A stretch of 64,000 nt of DNA, taken from Kribbella amoyensis. Lineage in GTDB: Bacteria > Actinomycetota > Actinomycetes > Propionibacteriales > Kribbellaceae. The position numbers and the translations under genes were made by a program. Positions 47,191 to 54,598 of this stretch are shown in pieces; within the stretch, counting starts at the first letter, position 1; each line of letters opens with the position of its first letter. The DNA lies in NCBI RefSeq assembly GCF_007828865.1, contig NZ_VIVK01000001.1, positions 4,092,001 through 4,156,000 on the forward strand, given 5' to 3'. The notes under the pieces are model-generated. The model was not told the origin of the DNA, ran no database searches, and was given only the letters and a program-made list of their open reading frames with translations.

Positions 47191-47574
47191 ATGCCAGCCT
47201 CCGAACGCGCCGTCGAGCTGCTCACCGCGGCAGCAGAGGCGGCCCACGACAAGAAGGCGGAGAACGTGCTCGCGTTCGACGTCTCCGAACAACTCGCCAT
47301 CACCGACGCGTTCCTGGTCGCGTCCGCCTCGAACGACCGGCAGGTCCGCGCGATCGTCGACGCGGTCGAGGAGAAGCTCCGGGTCGACTTCGACGCCAAG
47401 CCGGTCCGCCGGGAAGGCGCCCGCGAGGGCCGCTGGGTGCTGCTCGACTACCTCGAGGTCGTGATCCACGTCCAGCACGACGAGGAGCGCAGCTTCTACG
47501 CGCTCGAGCGGCTCTGGCGCGACTGCCCGGTGATCCCGCTCCCGTCGCCGGTCCCCGGCTCCACGGCCGAATGA
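47191..47574 (+). CDS. rsfS: Ribosomal silencing factor RsfS
   Basis: RsfS binds L14 and blocks subunit joining when nutrients are short. The 127-residue protein has the DUF143 pattern: ENVLAFDVSEQLAITDAFLV, ASNDRQVRAIVDAVEEKL and GRWVLLDYLEVVIHVQ with the YALERLW end. It follows nadD and overlaps the next gene in an ATGA arrangement. Confidence 0.96.
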   Translation: MPASERAVELLTAAAEAAHDKKAENVLAFDVSEQLAITDAFLVASASNDRQVRAIVDAVEEKLRVDFDAKPVRREGAREGRWVLLDYLEVVIHVQHDEERSFYALERLWRDCPVIPLPSPVPGSTAE

Positions 47575-48218
47575 CGGCAGGCCGGTTGATCGTCTGGCGG
47601 CACGGCCGGACGGAGTGGAACCTGCAGGACAAGATCCAGGGTCAGGCCGACATCCCGCTCGACGAGGTCGGGGTCGAGCAGGCCCGGGTCGCGGCGGCCC
47701 GGCTGGCGTCGCTGGCGCCGACCCGGCTGTTCTCCAGCGATCTGCGCCGCGCGGCGTCGACCGCGGGCGAGCTGGCCGCGCTGACCGGGCTCAAGATCGA
47801 GTACGACGAAGCGTTGCGCGAGATCGACGTCGACGACTGGGCCGGGCTGACGATGGCCGAGCTGGCCGACGCCAACCCCGAGGCCGCGGCCCGGATCCGG
47901 TCCGGCGAGTCGCAGCGGCGGGGGACGGCCGGCGAGACCGTCGAGGAGGTCGCGGAGCGGTTCGCGCCGGCGCTGGCCCGCGTGGTCGAGCACGGTGAGC
48001 CGTCGGACACCGTCGTCGTGGCTACCCACGGCCTGGCCGCCCGGGTCGGGATCTGCCGGTTCCTCGGGATTCCGCAGGAGTACTGGCCCGCGTTCGGCGG
48101 TCTGTCCAACTGCAACTGGGTCTCGCTGCTGCCAGGCCGCGGTGGTCGCTGGCGGATCGAGGAGTGGAACGCGGGTTCGCTGCCCGAGCCGGTGATGAGC
48201 GACGACCCGCAACGGTAA
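47571..48218 (+). CDS. Histidine phosphatase (phosphoglycerate mutase-like)
   Basis: The 215-residue protein has the catalytic RHGRTEWN at 10-17, SSDLRRAASTA near 55-65 and ATHGLAARV with the second histidine near 150. In mycobacteria the gene after rsfS encodes glucosyl-3-phosphoglycerate phosphatase (GpgP), so a role in polymethylated-sugar or related metabolism is possible here. The ATG overlaps the rsfS stop, so it belongs to the nadD operon. Confidence 0.9.
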   Translation: MTAGRLIVWRHGRTEWNLQDKIQGQADIPLDEVGVEQARVAAARLASLAPTRLFSSDLRRAASTAGELAALTGLKIEYDEALREIDVDDWAGLTMAELADANPEAAARIRSGESQRRGTAGETVEEVAERFAPALARVVEHGEPSDTVVVATHGLAARVGICRFLGIPQEYWPAFGGLSNCNWVSLLPGRGGRWRIEEWNAGSLPEPVMSDDPQR

Positions 48219-48232
48219 ATGCATTAGCAATT

Positions 48233-48251
48233 TAGATAAGTATGTGATCTA
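48233..48251. promoter_or_regulatory. Candidate MarR operator before marR-epoxide hydrolase
   Basis: TAGAT (48233-48237) and ATCTA (48247-48251) flank nine bases. The 42-bp gap here is strikingly AT-rich. MarR proteins usually bind AT-rich palindromes overlapping their own promoter. I cannot place a -10 box with confidence. Confidence 0.45.
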
Positions 48252-48260
48252 CTTCGGCAG

Positions 48261-48707
48261 GTGTCGACGCCTCCCGAGTTGAGCATTCCCGAGCTGACGT
48301 CCGTGCTGGGCGAGTTCACCCGGATGAACATCCGGCTGCCCGCCCTGCAACGGCTCAGCTTCACCACGTTGTCGGTGCTTCACACGCTCACCCACGACGG
48401 CCCCAAGCGGCTGAGCGAGCTGACCGCCACCGAGCAGGTCACCCAGCCCGCGATCACCCAGTTGGTGACCAAGCTCGAGCGGGACGGTCTGGTCGAGCGG
48501 CACCCGGATCCGTCCGACGGGCGGGCGACGCTCGTCCACATCACCCCGGCCGGGACCGCGATCACCCAGGGTCGCCAGGCGGAGCGCAACGCGCGCCTCA
48601 CCGAGCTCGCCGACCACCTCACCCCGGCCGAACGCGCGGCGATCGCCGTCGCCCTGCCCGCGCTCGCCCGCCTGGTCCAGCTCCACCGCGAAGGGGGCCA
48701 GGCATGA
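48261..48707 (+). CDS. MarR-family transcriptional regulator
   Basis: The 148-residue protein has a MarR winged helix with LSELTATEQVTQPAITQLVTKLERDGLVERHPDPSDGRATLV kept in part (recognition helix QPAITQLVTKLE). It has no cysteine, so a ligand rather than oxidation is the likely signal. The start is GTG with little ribosome-site signal. The stop overlaps the epoxide hydrolase ATG, which implies that it controls that gene and itself. Confidence 0.9.
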   Translation: MSTPPELSIPELTSVLGEFTRMNIRLPALQRLSFTTLSVLHTLTHDGPKRLSELTATEQVTQPAITQLVTKLERDGLVERHPDPSDGRATLVHITPAGTAITQGRQAERNARLTELADHLTPAERAAIAVALPALARLVQLHREGGQA

Positions 48708-49891
48708 AGCCCGAACCGATCCACGTCCCCGACGAGGTGCTCGCCGACCTCCGGCAACGGCTCGCCCTGACCCGCTGGCCCGCCGGCGAGGGCTACGACG
48801 ACCCGTACTACGGGGTGGACCTCACCCTGCTCCGCGAGCTCGTCGAGTACTGGGGTACCGGGTACGACTGGCGCCAGGCGGAGTCGGCGATCAACGCGTA
48901 CGACCACTACCGCGTCGAGGTGGACGGCGTACCGATCCACTTCCTGCGGCGCCCCGGCGTCGGCCCGGCCCCGATCCCGTTGATCCTGACGCACGGGTGG
49001 CCGTGGACCTTCTGGCACTGGGCGAAGGTGATCGACCCGCTGGCCGACCCGGGCGCGTACGGCGGTGATCCGGCGGACGCGTTCGACGTGATCGTGCCGT
49101 CGTTCCCCGGCTTCGGGTTCTCGACGCCGGTACCGCGCGAGATGAACTACTGGAAGGTGGCCGACCTCTGGCACACCCTGATGACCGAGACCCTCGGCCA
49201 CCCGCGGTACGCCGCCGCCGGGTGCGACGTGGGCGCGCTGGTCACCGGGCAGCTCGGCCACAAGTACGCCGGGGAGCTCTACGGCATCCACATCGGTTCG
49301 GGGCTCAAGCTCGACCTCTTCACCGGTGACCGGGCCTGGGACTTCAGCGGGGGCCGGCCGATTCCCGAGGGCCTCGCGCCCGAGGTGCACGCGCGGGTGG
49401 TCGAGCTGGATCGGCGGTTCGCGGTGCATCTCGCGGCCCACGTCCTCGACTCGAGCACCCTCGCGTACGGGCTGGCCGACTCGCCCGCCGGGATGCTGGC
49501 GTGGGTCCTGCGGCGCTGGCTCTCGTGGAAGGCGGAGGAGACCGTGTTCAGCCAGGACGAGCTGCTCACGTTCGCCACGATCTACTGGGTCACCAACACG
49601 ATCGGTTCCTCGATCCGCACGTACGCGAACAACAACCGCTACCCGTGGACCCCGTCGCACGACCGGATCCCGCAGATCGAGGCGCCCACCGGGATCACGT
49701 TCGTCGCCCATGAGAACCCACCGGGCGTCACCACCGCGGACCGGGTCGAGCACTTCCTCTCGACCGACCGCGCCGGCTGGTACAACCACGTGAACCTGAC
49801 CGCGCATGCCAACGGCGGCCACTTCATCCCGTGGGAGATCCCGCAGGAGTGGACCGAAGACCTCCGCCGTACTTTCCGCGATCGCCGCTGA
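48704..49891 (+). CDS. Epoxide hydrolase (EHN-type, microsomal-like)
   Basis: The 395-residue protein has the N-terminal EHN segment (PDEVLADLRQRLALTRWP, residues 9-26), HGWPWTFWHW as the oxyanion region (97-106) and nucleophile Asp175 in GCDVGA. A cap domain and a C-terminal NGGHFIPWE (catalytic His) follow. Members open epoxides of xenobiotics or lipids. Translation is coupled to the marR gene. Confidence 0.9.
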   Translation: MKPEPIHVPDEVLADLRQRLALTRWPAGEGYDDPYYGVDLTLLRELVEYWGTGYDWRQAESAINAYDHYRVEVDGVPIHFLRRPGVGPAPIPLILTHGWPWTFWHWAKVIDPLADPGAYGGDPADAFDVIVPSFPGFGFSTPVPREMNYWKVADLWHTLMTETLGHPRYAAAGCDVGALVTGQLGHKYAGELYGIHIGSGLKLDLFTGDRAWDFSGGRPIPEGLAPEVHARVVELDRRFAVHLAAHVLDSSTLAYGLADSPAGMLAWVLRRWLSWKAEETVFSQDELLTFATIYWVTNTIGSSIRTYANNNRYPWTPSHDRIPQIEAPTGITFVAHENPPGVTTADRVEHFLSTDRAGWYNHVNLTAHANGGHFIPWEIPQEWTEDLRRTFRDRR

Positions 49892-49903
49892 TACCTTCCG
49901 CCC

Positions 49904-50203
49904 ATGCCGAACGACGAGATCCAGCTCTGCTGCCTGCTGTGGGCCCGTGACGGCGAGGAGGCCGGCCTGACGGCGTACGAGGACAAGGTGCTGGCCCTGG
50001 TACCGGAGCACGGTGGCGCGGTCGTGAGCCGGGCCCGCTCGACCGGCGCCGACGGTCAGGCGCACGAGGTGCAGCTCTTCCGCTTCCGGGACCAGGCGGC
50101 CCTGGACGGATTCCTCCAGGACCCGCGGCGTCTTGCGCTGACCGACGAGCGGGACCGAGTGATCGCCCGGACCGAGCTTTTCGCGGTCGAGTTCCTCGGC
50201 TGA
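49904..50203 (+). CDS. Small ferredoxin-fold protein (DUF1330/ABM-like)
   Basis: The 99-residue protein has the alternating pattern of dimeric alpha-beta barrel proteins: LCCLLWARDGEEAGLTAYED, then HEVQLFRFRDQAALDGFLQDP and a final VEFLG strand. The closest family I can suggest is DUF1330 or antibiotic-biosynthesis monooxygenase-like. No catalytic residue can be assigned. It lies 12 bases after the epoxide hydrolase gene and probably belongs to its operon. Confidence 0.65.
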   Translation: MPNDEIQLCCLLWARDGEEAGLTAYEDKVLALVPEHGGAVVSRARSTGADGQAHEVQLFRFRDQAALDGFLQDPRRLALTDERDRVIARTELFAVEFLG

Positions 50204-50343
50204 TCGGCGGCGTCAAAGGTCCCGGCGCCGGCTGATGTTCCCGTGCGGCCGCTTCATCCCGTCGAAAGATCCGGGCGGAGTGGACGGCGGATCTCCGCTG
50301 GGCCTCCGCCTCGCCCCGTGGGCACGCGACCCGGTCCGCTCGA

Positions 50344-50378
50344 TAGCCTTCTCGAACGTGTGACGCGACAGGCGTCAC
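50344..50378 (+). promoter_or_regulatory. Promoter and palindromic operator candidate of the NB-ARC/TPR gene
   Basis: TAGCCT (50344-50349) is a plausible -10 box. Just after the expected start, GTGACGC (50360-50366) and GCGTCAC (50372-50378) form a perfect 7-bp palindrome around GACAG. A bound regulator would block early transcription. Confidence 0.5.
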
Positions 50379-50396
50379 CCAGAGCGGGTGGGGGCG

Positions 50397-52811
50397 ATGG
50401 AGTCCAACGGCAGACCGCCCAGCCCGATCGGTGCTCGGTCGTACGACGAACTGTCGGCCCGCCTGAGCGAGCTGCTGGCGTGGGCAGGCATCACGATCCG
50501 CGAGGCTCACCGCCGGGTCCTCCGTGATCGTGAAGAGCGAGGGGTGCCGGAGGTGCCCGCCTTCGAGACCGTCCGTCGCTGCGTCCGGCCGGGGGGACGC
50601 CGCCGGGCCAGGATCGACGTGGATCTGGTCGTGGACCTCGCCCGCGTCGTGGTCGGCGACGAGGCGGGCGGTCACGAGTGGCGGCAGGCCTGCCAGGTGA
50701 TCGCGGGTCGTGCCGACGAAACGACCGTGGTCCAGGTCGATCGGCGGCTGCCCGCGGACCCGAAGGGCGTCATAGGTCGTGAGGCCGAGCTGACCGAACT
50801 GCTCGCCGGCCTGCGGACCGCGACCCCCGGGCCGGCCGTCAGCGTGATCTGCGGTATGCCGGGGATGGGGAAGACCACGCTGGCAGTGCGCGCGGCGCAT
50901 CGGCGCGCCGGTCGCGGCCGGGTGGACCTCGCGGTGAACCTCAGGGGATACGACCTCGACTACCCGCCGGCGGATCCGGCCGCCGTCCTGGACGGATTCC
51001 TTCGGGCCCTCGGCGTCGCCGGTCACGAGATCGGCCGACTCGGTCTGGTTGCGCGCCGGGAGCGGTTCGCCGCGCTGCTGGCCGGACAGTCGGCGACCAT
51101 ACTGCTCGACAACGCGGCCGGCGCCGAGCAGGTGAGGCCGCTCATCCCGGCCGGCGTGGACTGTGCAGTGCTGGTCACCAGCCGGGACGTTCTCGACCTG
51201 GCGGGAGCGAAGCGCATCGTCCTCGGTGCCTTGAGTCCGGCTGACTCCGTGGAACTGCTCCGCTCACGCCTCGGCCCGGAGGCGGTCGACGCCGCACCAC
51301 GGACCGCGGCGCGGATCGCCGATCTCGGTGGCCGGCTCCCGCTGGCGCTCGCGCTGATCTCCGGGCGGATCGGTGCCCAGAGCAACTACACGCTGACCGA
51401 CCACCTCGACTGGTTGCTCGAGGATCGCGAGCGCGGCCGGCTGGCCGACGGGGTCGAGCTGGCCTTCCGTTCGTCGTACGAACAGTTGCCCGCGGAGATG
51501 CGCCGCTTGCTGCGCCTCATCGCGCTGCATCCTGGCCGCGAGTTCGACGGGTACGCGGCGGCAGCCCTCACCGGCCGTCTTCGCGATCCTCTCGGACCAC
51601 TCCTCACCGCGCTCGTGAGCCGGAGCATGCTGGAGGCTGTTGGGACGGACCGCTACTCGATGCACGACCTGGTGCGCGTGTTCGCAGCGGAACAGGCGCG
51701 GACGAGTGAGTCACCGGGGGAGCGCCGCAGTGCGATCGACCGGTTGACCAAGTACTACCGGTCCGCGGCCGTCGTGGCGATGGACGTGTACTCACCTCAG
51801 AGCCAAGCCGGCCGGCCGCGGGTGCCGGACGGTGGGCGCGATCTGCCGTCGTTCGCCGACCGAGCCGACGCGAAGGCGTGGCTCGACGGCGAGTACCCGT
51901 CGATGGTTGCGGTCGCCCTTCAGCCAGGCGCGACTGGCTCGCCGCACCCCGCGGTCGACTTGTCGGCGACCTTGTTCGGCTACCTCGACGAGGCGGCGCG
52001 CCATCGGGATGCCCTCCAGTTGCACGGCCATGCCAGCGTCGTTGCCGATGGCACCGAAAAATCCCGGGTGCTGGTGAATCTGGGCGCCACGCTGTTCCGG
52101 CTGGGCCGGTACTCGGAGGCCATCGAGCGCTACCTGGAGGCGCTCGCCCGCTACGCCGAACACGGTGATCCGGTGGGCGCCGGACGCGCACATGGCAATC
52201 TCGGCGTCGCCTATGCCCAGATCGGCGACCATGTGCGGGCCGCGGAGCAACTCGAGTGTGCGGTGGCGACCCACCGGAAGGCCGGGAACAGGTCCAACGA
52301 GGCGATCGCGAGTGGCAACCTCTGTCATCTCTACCAGCGGCTCGAACGGTACGATGAGGCCCAGCGCCACGGCGAGCACCACCTGCTCCTGGCTCGTGAA
52401 CTCGGCGACCGGCTCGGCGAGGGCGTCGCACTCGGAAACCTCGGCGGCCTGTACCGCAGCCGGGGACAGTTTGCCGAGGCGCTGCACCATCACGAACTCG
52501 CCCGGGCGATCGCGCGCGAGATCGGCTACAGCGAGAGCGAGCCGGAAGAGGTCAATGACGTGGCGACCGACCTGCGGCTGCTGGGTCGCGGCGACGAAGC
52601 GATCGGCCGGCATCGGGAGGCGTTGGAGCTGGCTCTCACCATCGGTAACCGGTATCAGCAGGCCCGAGCACATGAGGGCATCGGAAGATGCCTGCTGGCC
52701 GCCGGAGCCGGGAACGGCGAGGCCGAACTGAAGGAAGCGATTCGCCTGTACACCGAGCTCGGCACCCCCGAGGCGGTCGAGCTGGCGACGTTGCTCGACG
52801 GAACTGACTGA
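50397..52811 (+). CDS. NB-ARC/TPR STAND regulator with N-terminal helix-turn-helix-like segment
   Basis: The 804-residue protein starts with about 90 residues that resemble a short helix-turn-helix region (ITIREAHRRVLRDREERG, then ETVRRCVRPGGRRRARI). An NB-ARC domain follows with Walker A CGMPGMGKTT (Lys159) and LLDNA near 240. The C-terminal 300 residues are TPR repeats (LVNLGATLFRLGRYSEAIE, AHGNLGVAYAQIGDHVRAAE, LGNLGGLYRSRGQFAEA). It lacks the BTAD domain of the SARP at the left edge. I prefer ATG 50397 over GTG 50388. STAND proteins switch on when a ligand lets the ATPase oligomerise; the signal here is unknown. Confidence 0.85.
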   Translation: MESNGRPPSPIGARSYDELSARLSELLAWAGITIREAHRRVLRDREERGVPEVPAFETVRRCVRPGGRRRARIDVDLVVDLARVVVGDEAGGHEWRQACQVIAGRADETTVVQVDRRLPADPKGVIGREAELTELLAGLRTATPGPAVSVICGMPGMGKTTLAVRAAHRRAGRGRVDLAVNLRGYDLDYPPADPAAVLDGFLRALGVAGHEIGRLGLVARRERFAALLAGQSATILLDNAAGAEQVRPLIPAGVDCAVLVTSRDVLDLAGAKRIVLGALSPADSVELLRSRLGPEAVDAAPRTAARIADLGGRLPLALALISGRIGAQSNYTLTDHLDWLLEDRERGRLADGVELAFRSSYEQLPAEMRRLLRLIALHPGREFDGYAAAALTGRLRDPLGPLLTALVSRSMLEAVGTDRYSMHDLVRVFAAEQARTSESPGERRSAIDRLTKYYRSAAVVAMDVYSPQSQAGRPRVPDGGRDLPSFADRADAKAWLDGEYPSMVAVALQPGATGSPHPAVDLSATLFGYLDEAARHRDALQLHGHASVVADGTEKSRVLVNLGATLFRLGRYSEAIERYLEALARYAEHGDPVGAGRAHGNLGVAYAQIGDHVRAAEQLECAVATHRKAGNRSNEAIASGNLCHLYQRLERYDEAQRHGEHHLLLARELGDRLGEGVALGNLGGLYRSRGQFAEALHHHELARAIAREIGYSESEPEEVNDVATDLRLLGRGDEAIGRHREALELALTIGNRYQQARAHEGIGRCLLAAGAGNGEAELKEAIRLYTELGTPEAVELATLLDGTD

Positions 52812-52828
52812 TCGGCAGTCCCGATCCG

Positions 52829-53377
52829 TCAGGGCTCGAGGTGCCAGGTCGGGCAGGTACCCCCTGCGGGGCAAGAACTGCGCAACCAGTCACCGGTCGG
52901 ATGGAAGAGTCCGGTGGCGTGGTCGTACGAACCCCAGCGCCCGTACCAACGACCTTCCGCGTCCTGCTTGTACTGCGCCCCGAAGGTCGTCCCCGCCGCG
53001 CCGATGGCGAGTCGTGGGTTGCCGAGGAAGCGGCCGCTCACGCCGTCCGTCGCCGGCACCGGACCCCATCGACCAGGGGCCTGACTCTCGTACAGCGGGT
53101 ACCAACTCGCCCAGGTGTAAGTCCCGGTCGCCTGATCGAGGGTGCCCACTCGCCCCTGATCGCCGAGGATCTGACCGCATCTGACCAGCCGGCGGCCGTC
53201 CGGGGATGTCAGCGCGGTACCGCATTCGATCTTGATCACAGGTGAGCTGGTGGCCACCAGCGGGCCGGCCGGGTTGCCTTGCTCCAGCAGGTCCACAGCC
53301 GCGGCATTGCCAGTGCTGGTCGCCAGCATGCCGACGACCAGCCCTGTCAGTGCGATGGCTCGCCTCGCTCTCGACAT
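52829..53377 (-). CDS. Secreted protein of unknown function
   Basis: The 182-residue product from ATG 53377 has a signal peptide (SRARRAIALTGLVVGMLATS, cleavage near GNAAAVD). The mature part has four cysteines in two clear pairs (CGTALTS with RCGQI; SSCPAGGTCPTW). It contains aromatic-rich repeats TGTYTWASWYPLYE and GRWGSYDHATGLFHPTGDW, which suggests a small beta-rich binding module. GGAAGGACAAGG before the ATG supports the start. I recognise no family. It is convergent with the STAND gene and divergent from a lipoprotein gene. Confidence 0.75.
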   Translation of the reverse strand: MSRARRAIALTGLVVGMLATSTGNAAAVDLLEQGNPAGPLVATSSPVIKIECGTALTSPDGRRLVRCGQILGDQGRVGTLDQATGTYTWASWYPLYESQAPGRWGPVPATDGVSGRFLGNPRLAIGAAGTTFGAQYKQDAEGRWYGRWGSYDHATGLFHPTGDWLRSSCPAGGTCPTWHLEP

Positions 53378-53535
53378 CGCCTTGTCCTTCCCGTGCCACC
53401 ATCGAAGTCGCATACCCCGATCCTGCCGATCCCTTCGCCACGCCGCCCGACTCCGAGTCAACGCGAGTCAGGCCCGCATGACCAACTTTGACTGAACGCC
53501 GGGTCATCCCCCGCGCGGTTCGCGAGAGTCGTGCC

Positions 53536-54597
53536 ATGACAAGGCACAGGAGATTGGTCACGGCGGCTGCCGCGCTCGGGGTCACAGTTCTGCCGCTGGC
53601 CAACTGCGGTGGCAGTACCGACGAGCCGTCCGCCTCAGAGGCGACCAGCAGCGCGTCCGTCCGCGCCTGGGCATCGAACCCCGGCCAAGTCGACCGGGCG
53701 ACGACGGTCCTGCGTGACCGGGGCTACAACTGCTCCGACTTCGACAGCGACGATTTCCTCTTCCGGGTGTGTACGCACGGCACCCGGAGCACCGCCCACG
53801 ACGACACCGGCGGCTTCTCCTATCAGAGCTGGCGGACGAACTCGGTGAGATTCGTTGCCGCAGCGGACGGCACGGTGGTCCAGGTGGTCTTCTCCGACGA
53901 GGATCCGGATGCGGAAGTGGTTGGCGCTGTCGCTCCGCAGGTGGTCGGCCCGGAAGACGCGGCTGTCCTCGCCGCCGACGGGACCACGATCGGCTGGGGC
54001 AAGACTCACCAACTCGAGCGCAAGGGGTACGACGACGCACTGGCGCTCACCATCAAGGGACTGCCAGGCCTGATCCGTCCACCTTCGTCGCGCCTGGAAC
54101 AGACCAAGGAACAGTTGCTTCAGGCCTTGCGGCAGGCAGGCCGGTGGGACTGTGACTTCGACGAGGCCGATCAGTCGCCCGAGCCGTCCTCCCTGGGCCG
54201 GATCGGCATCCGGGCGACACTCGACTGCAGCCAGGCCGAGATCGCCCCCGGCCAGCGGGTCGCGGTGACCTTCGCCGACGACGGGCCGGGGATCGACGAC
54301 CTGAGGTTCTCCGCCCGCCATCGGACGGATCCCGGGGCGTCGGGCACAACGCTGCTGACCGGCCTCCGTGCCGTTTGGCCGCTCCTTCGCGGGCCTGCGG
54401 GCTGGCCTGCTGCGGTAGAGCGGCAGGTTCGCTCGGGGGTCGGGGGGATCGTCTACTCAGGCGGTTGGAAGATCGTCGTCGACGTCCGTGCGGATCTTCT
54501 CGGCTCGAGCTACTCCGGGCGCGAGTTCGCCGGTTACGTCACGTCGGTCCGGATCCTGTCGGAGTCTGCGCAGTACATGGACCCGAGAGAGCCCTGA
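53536..54597 (+). CDS. Predicted lipoprotein of unknown function
   Basis: The 353-residue product from ATG 53536 has a lipoprotein signal (MTRHRRLVTAAAALGVTVLP then lipobox LANC). The mature part seems to have two related halves, each starting with a helix and a cysteine pair: VDRATTVLRDRGYNCSDF with FRVCTHG, and LLQALRQAGRWDCDFDE with ATLDCSQ. The upstream in-frame 16 residues are rejected because they precede a complete signal. It is followed by a second lipoprotein gene after one base, so the two are co-translated. No family was recognised. Confidence 0.75.
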   Translation: MTRHRRLVTAAAALGVTVLPLANCGGSTDEPSASEATSSASVRAWASNPGQVDRATTVLRDRGYNCSDFDSDDFLFRVCTHGTRSTAHDDTGGFSYQSWRTNSVRFVAAADGTVVQVVFSDEDPDAEVVGAVAPQVVGPEDAAVLAADGTTIGWGKTHQLERKGYDDALALTIKGLPGLIRPPSSRLEQTKEQLLQALRQAGRWDCDFDEADQSPEPSSLGRIGIRATLDCSQAEIAPGQRVAVTFADDGPGIDDLRFSARHRTDPGASGTTLLTGLRAVWPLLRGPAGWPAAVERQVRSGVGGIVYSGGWKIVVDVRADLLGSSYSGREFAGYVTSVRILSESAQYMDPREP

Positions 54598-54598
54598 C

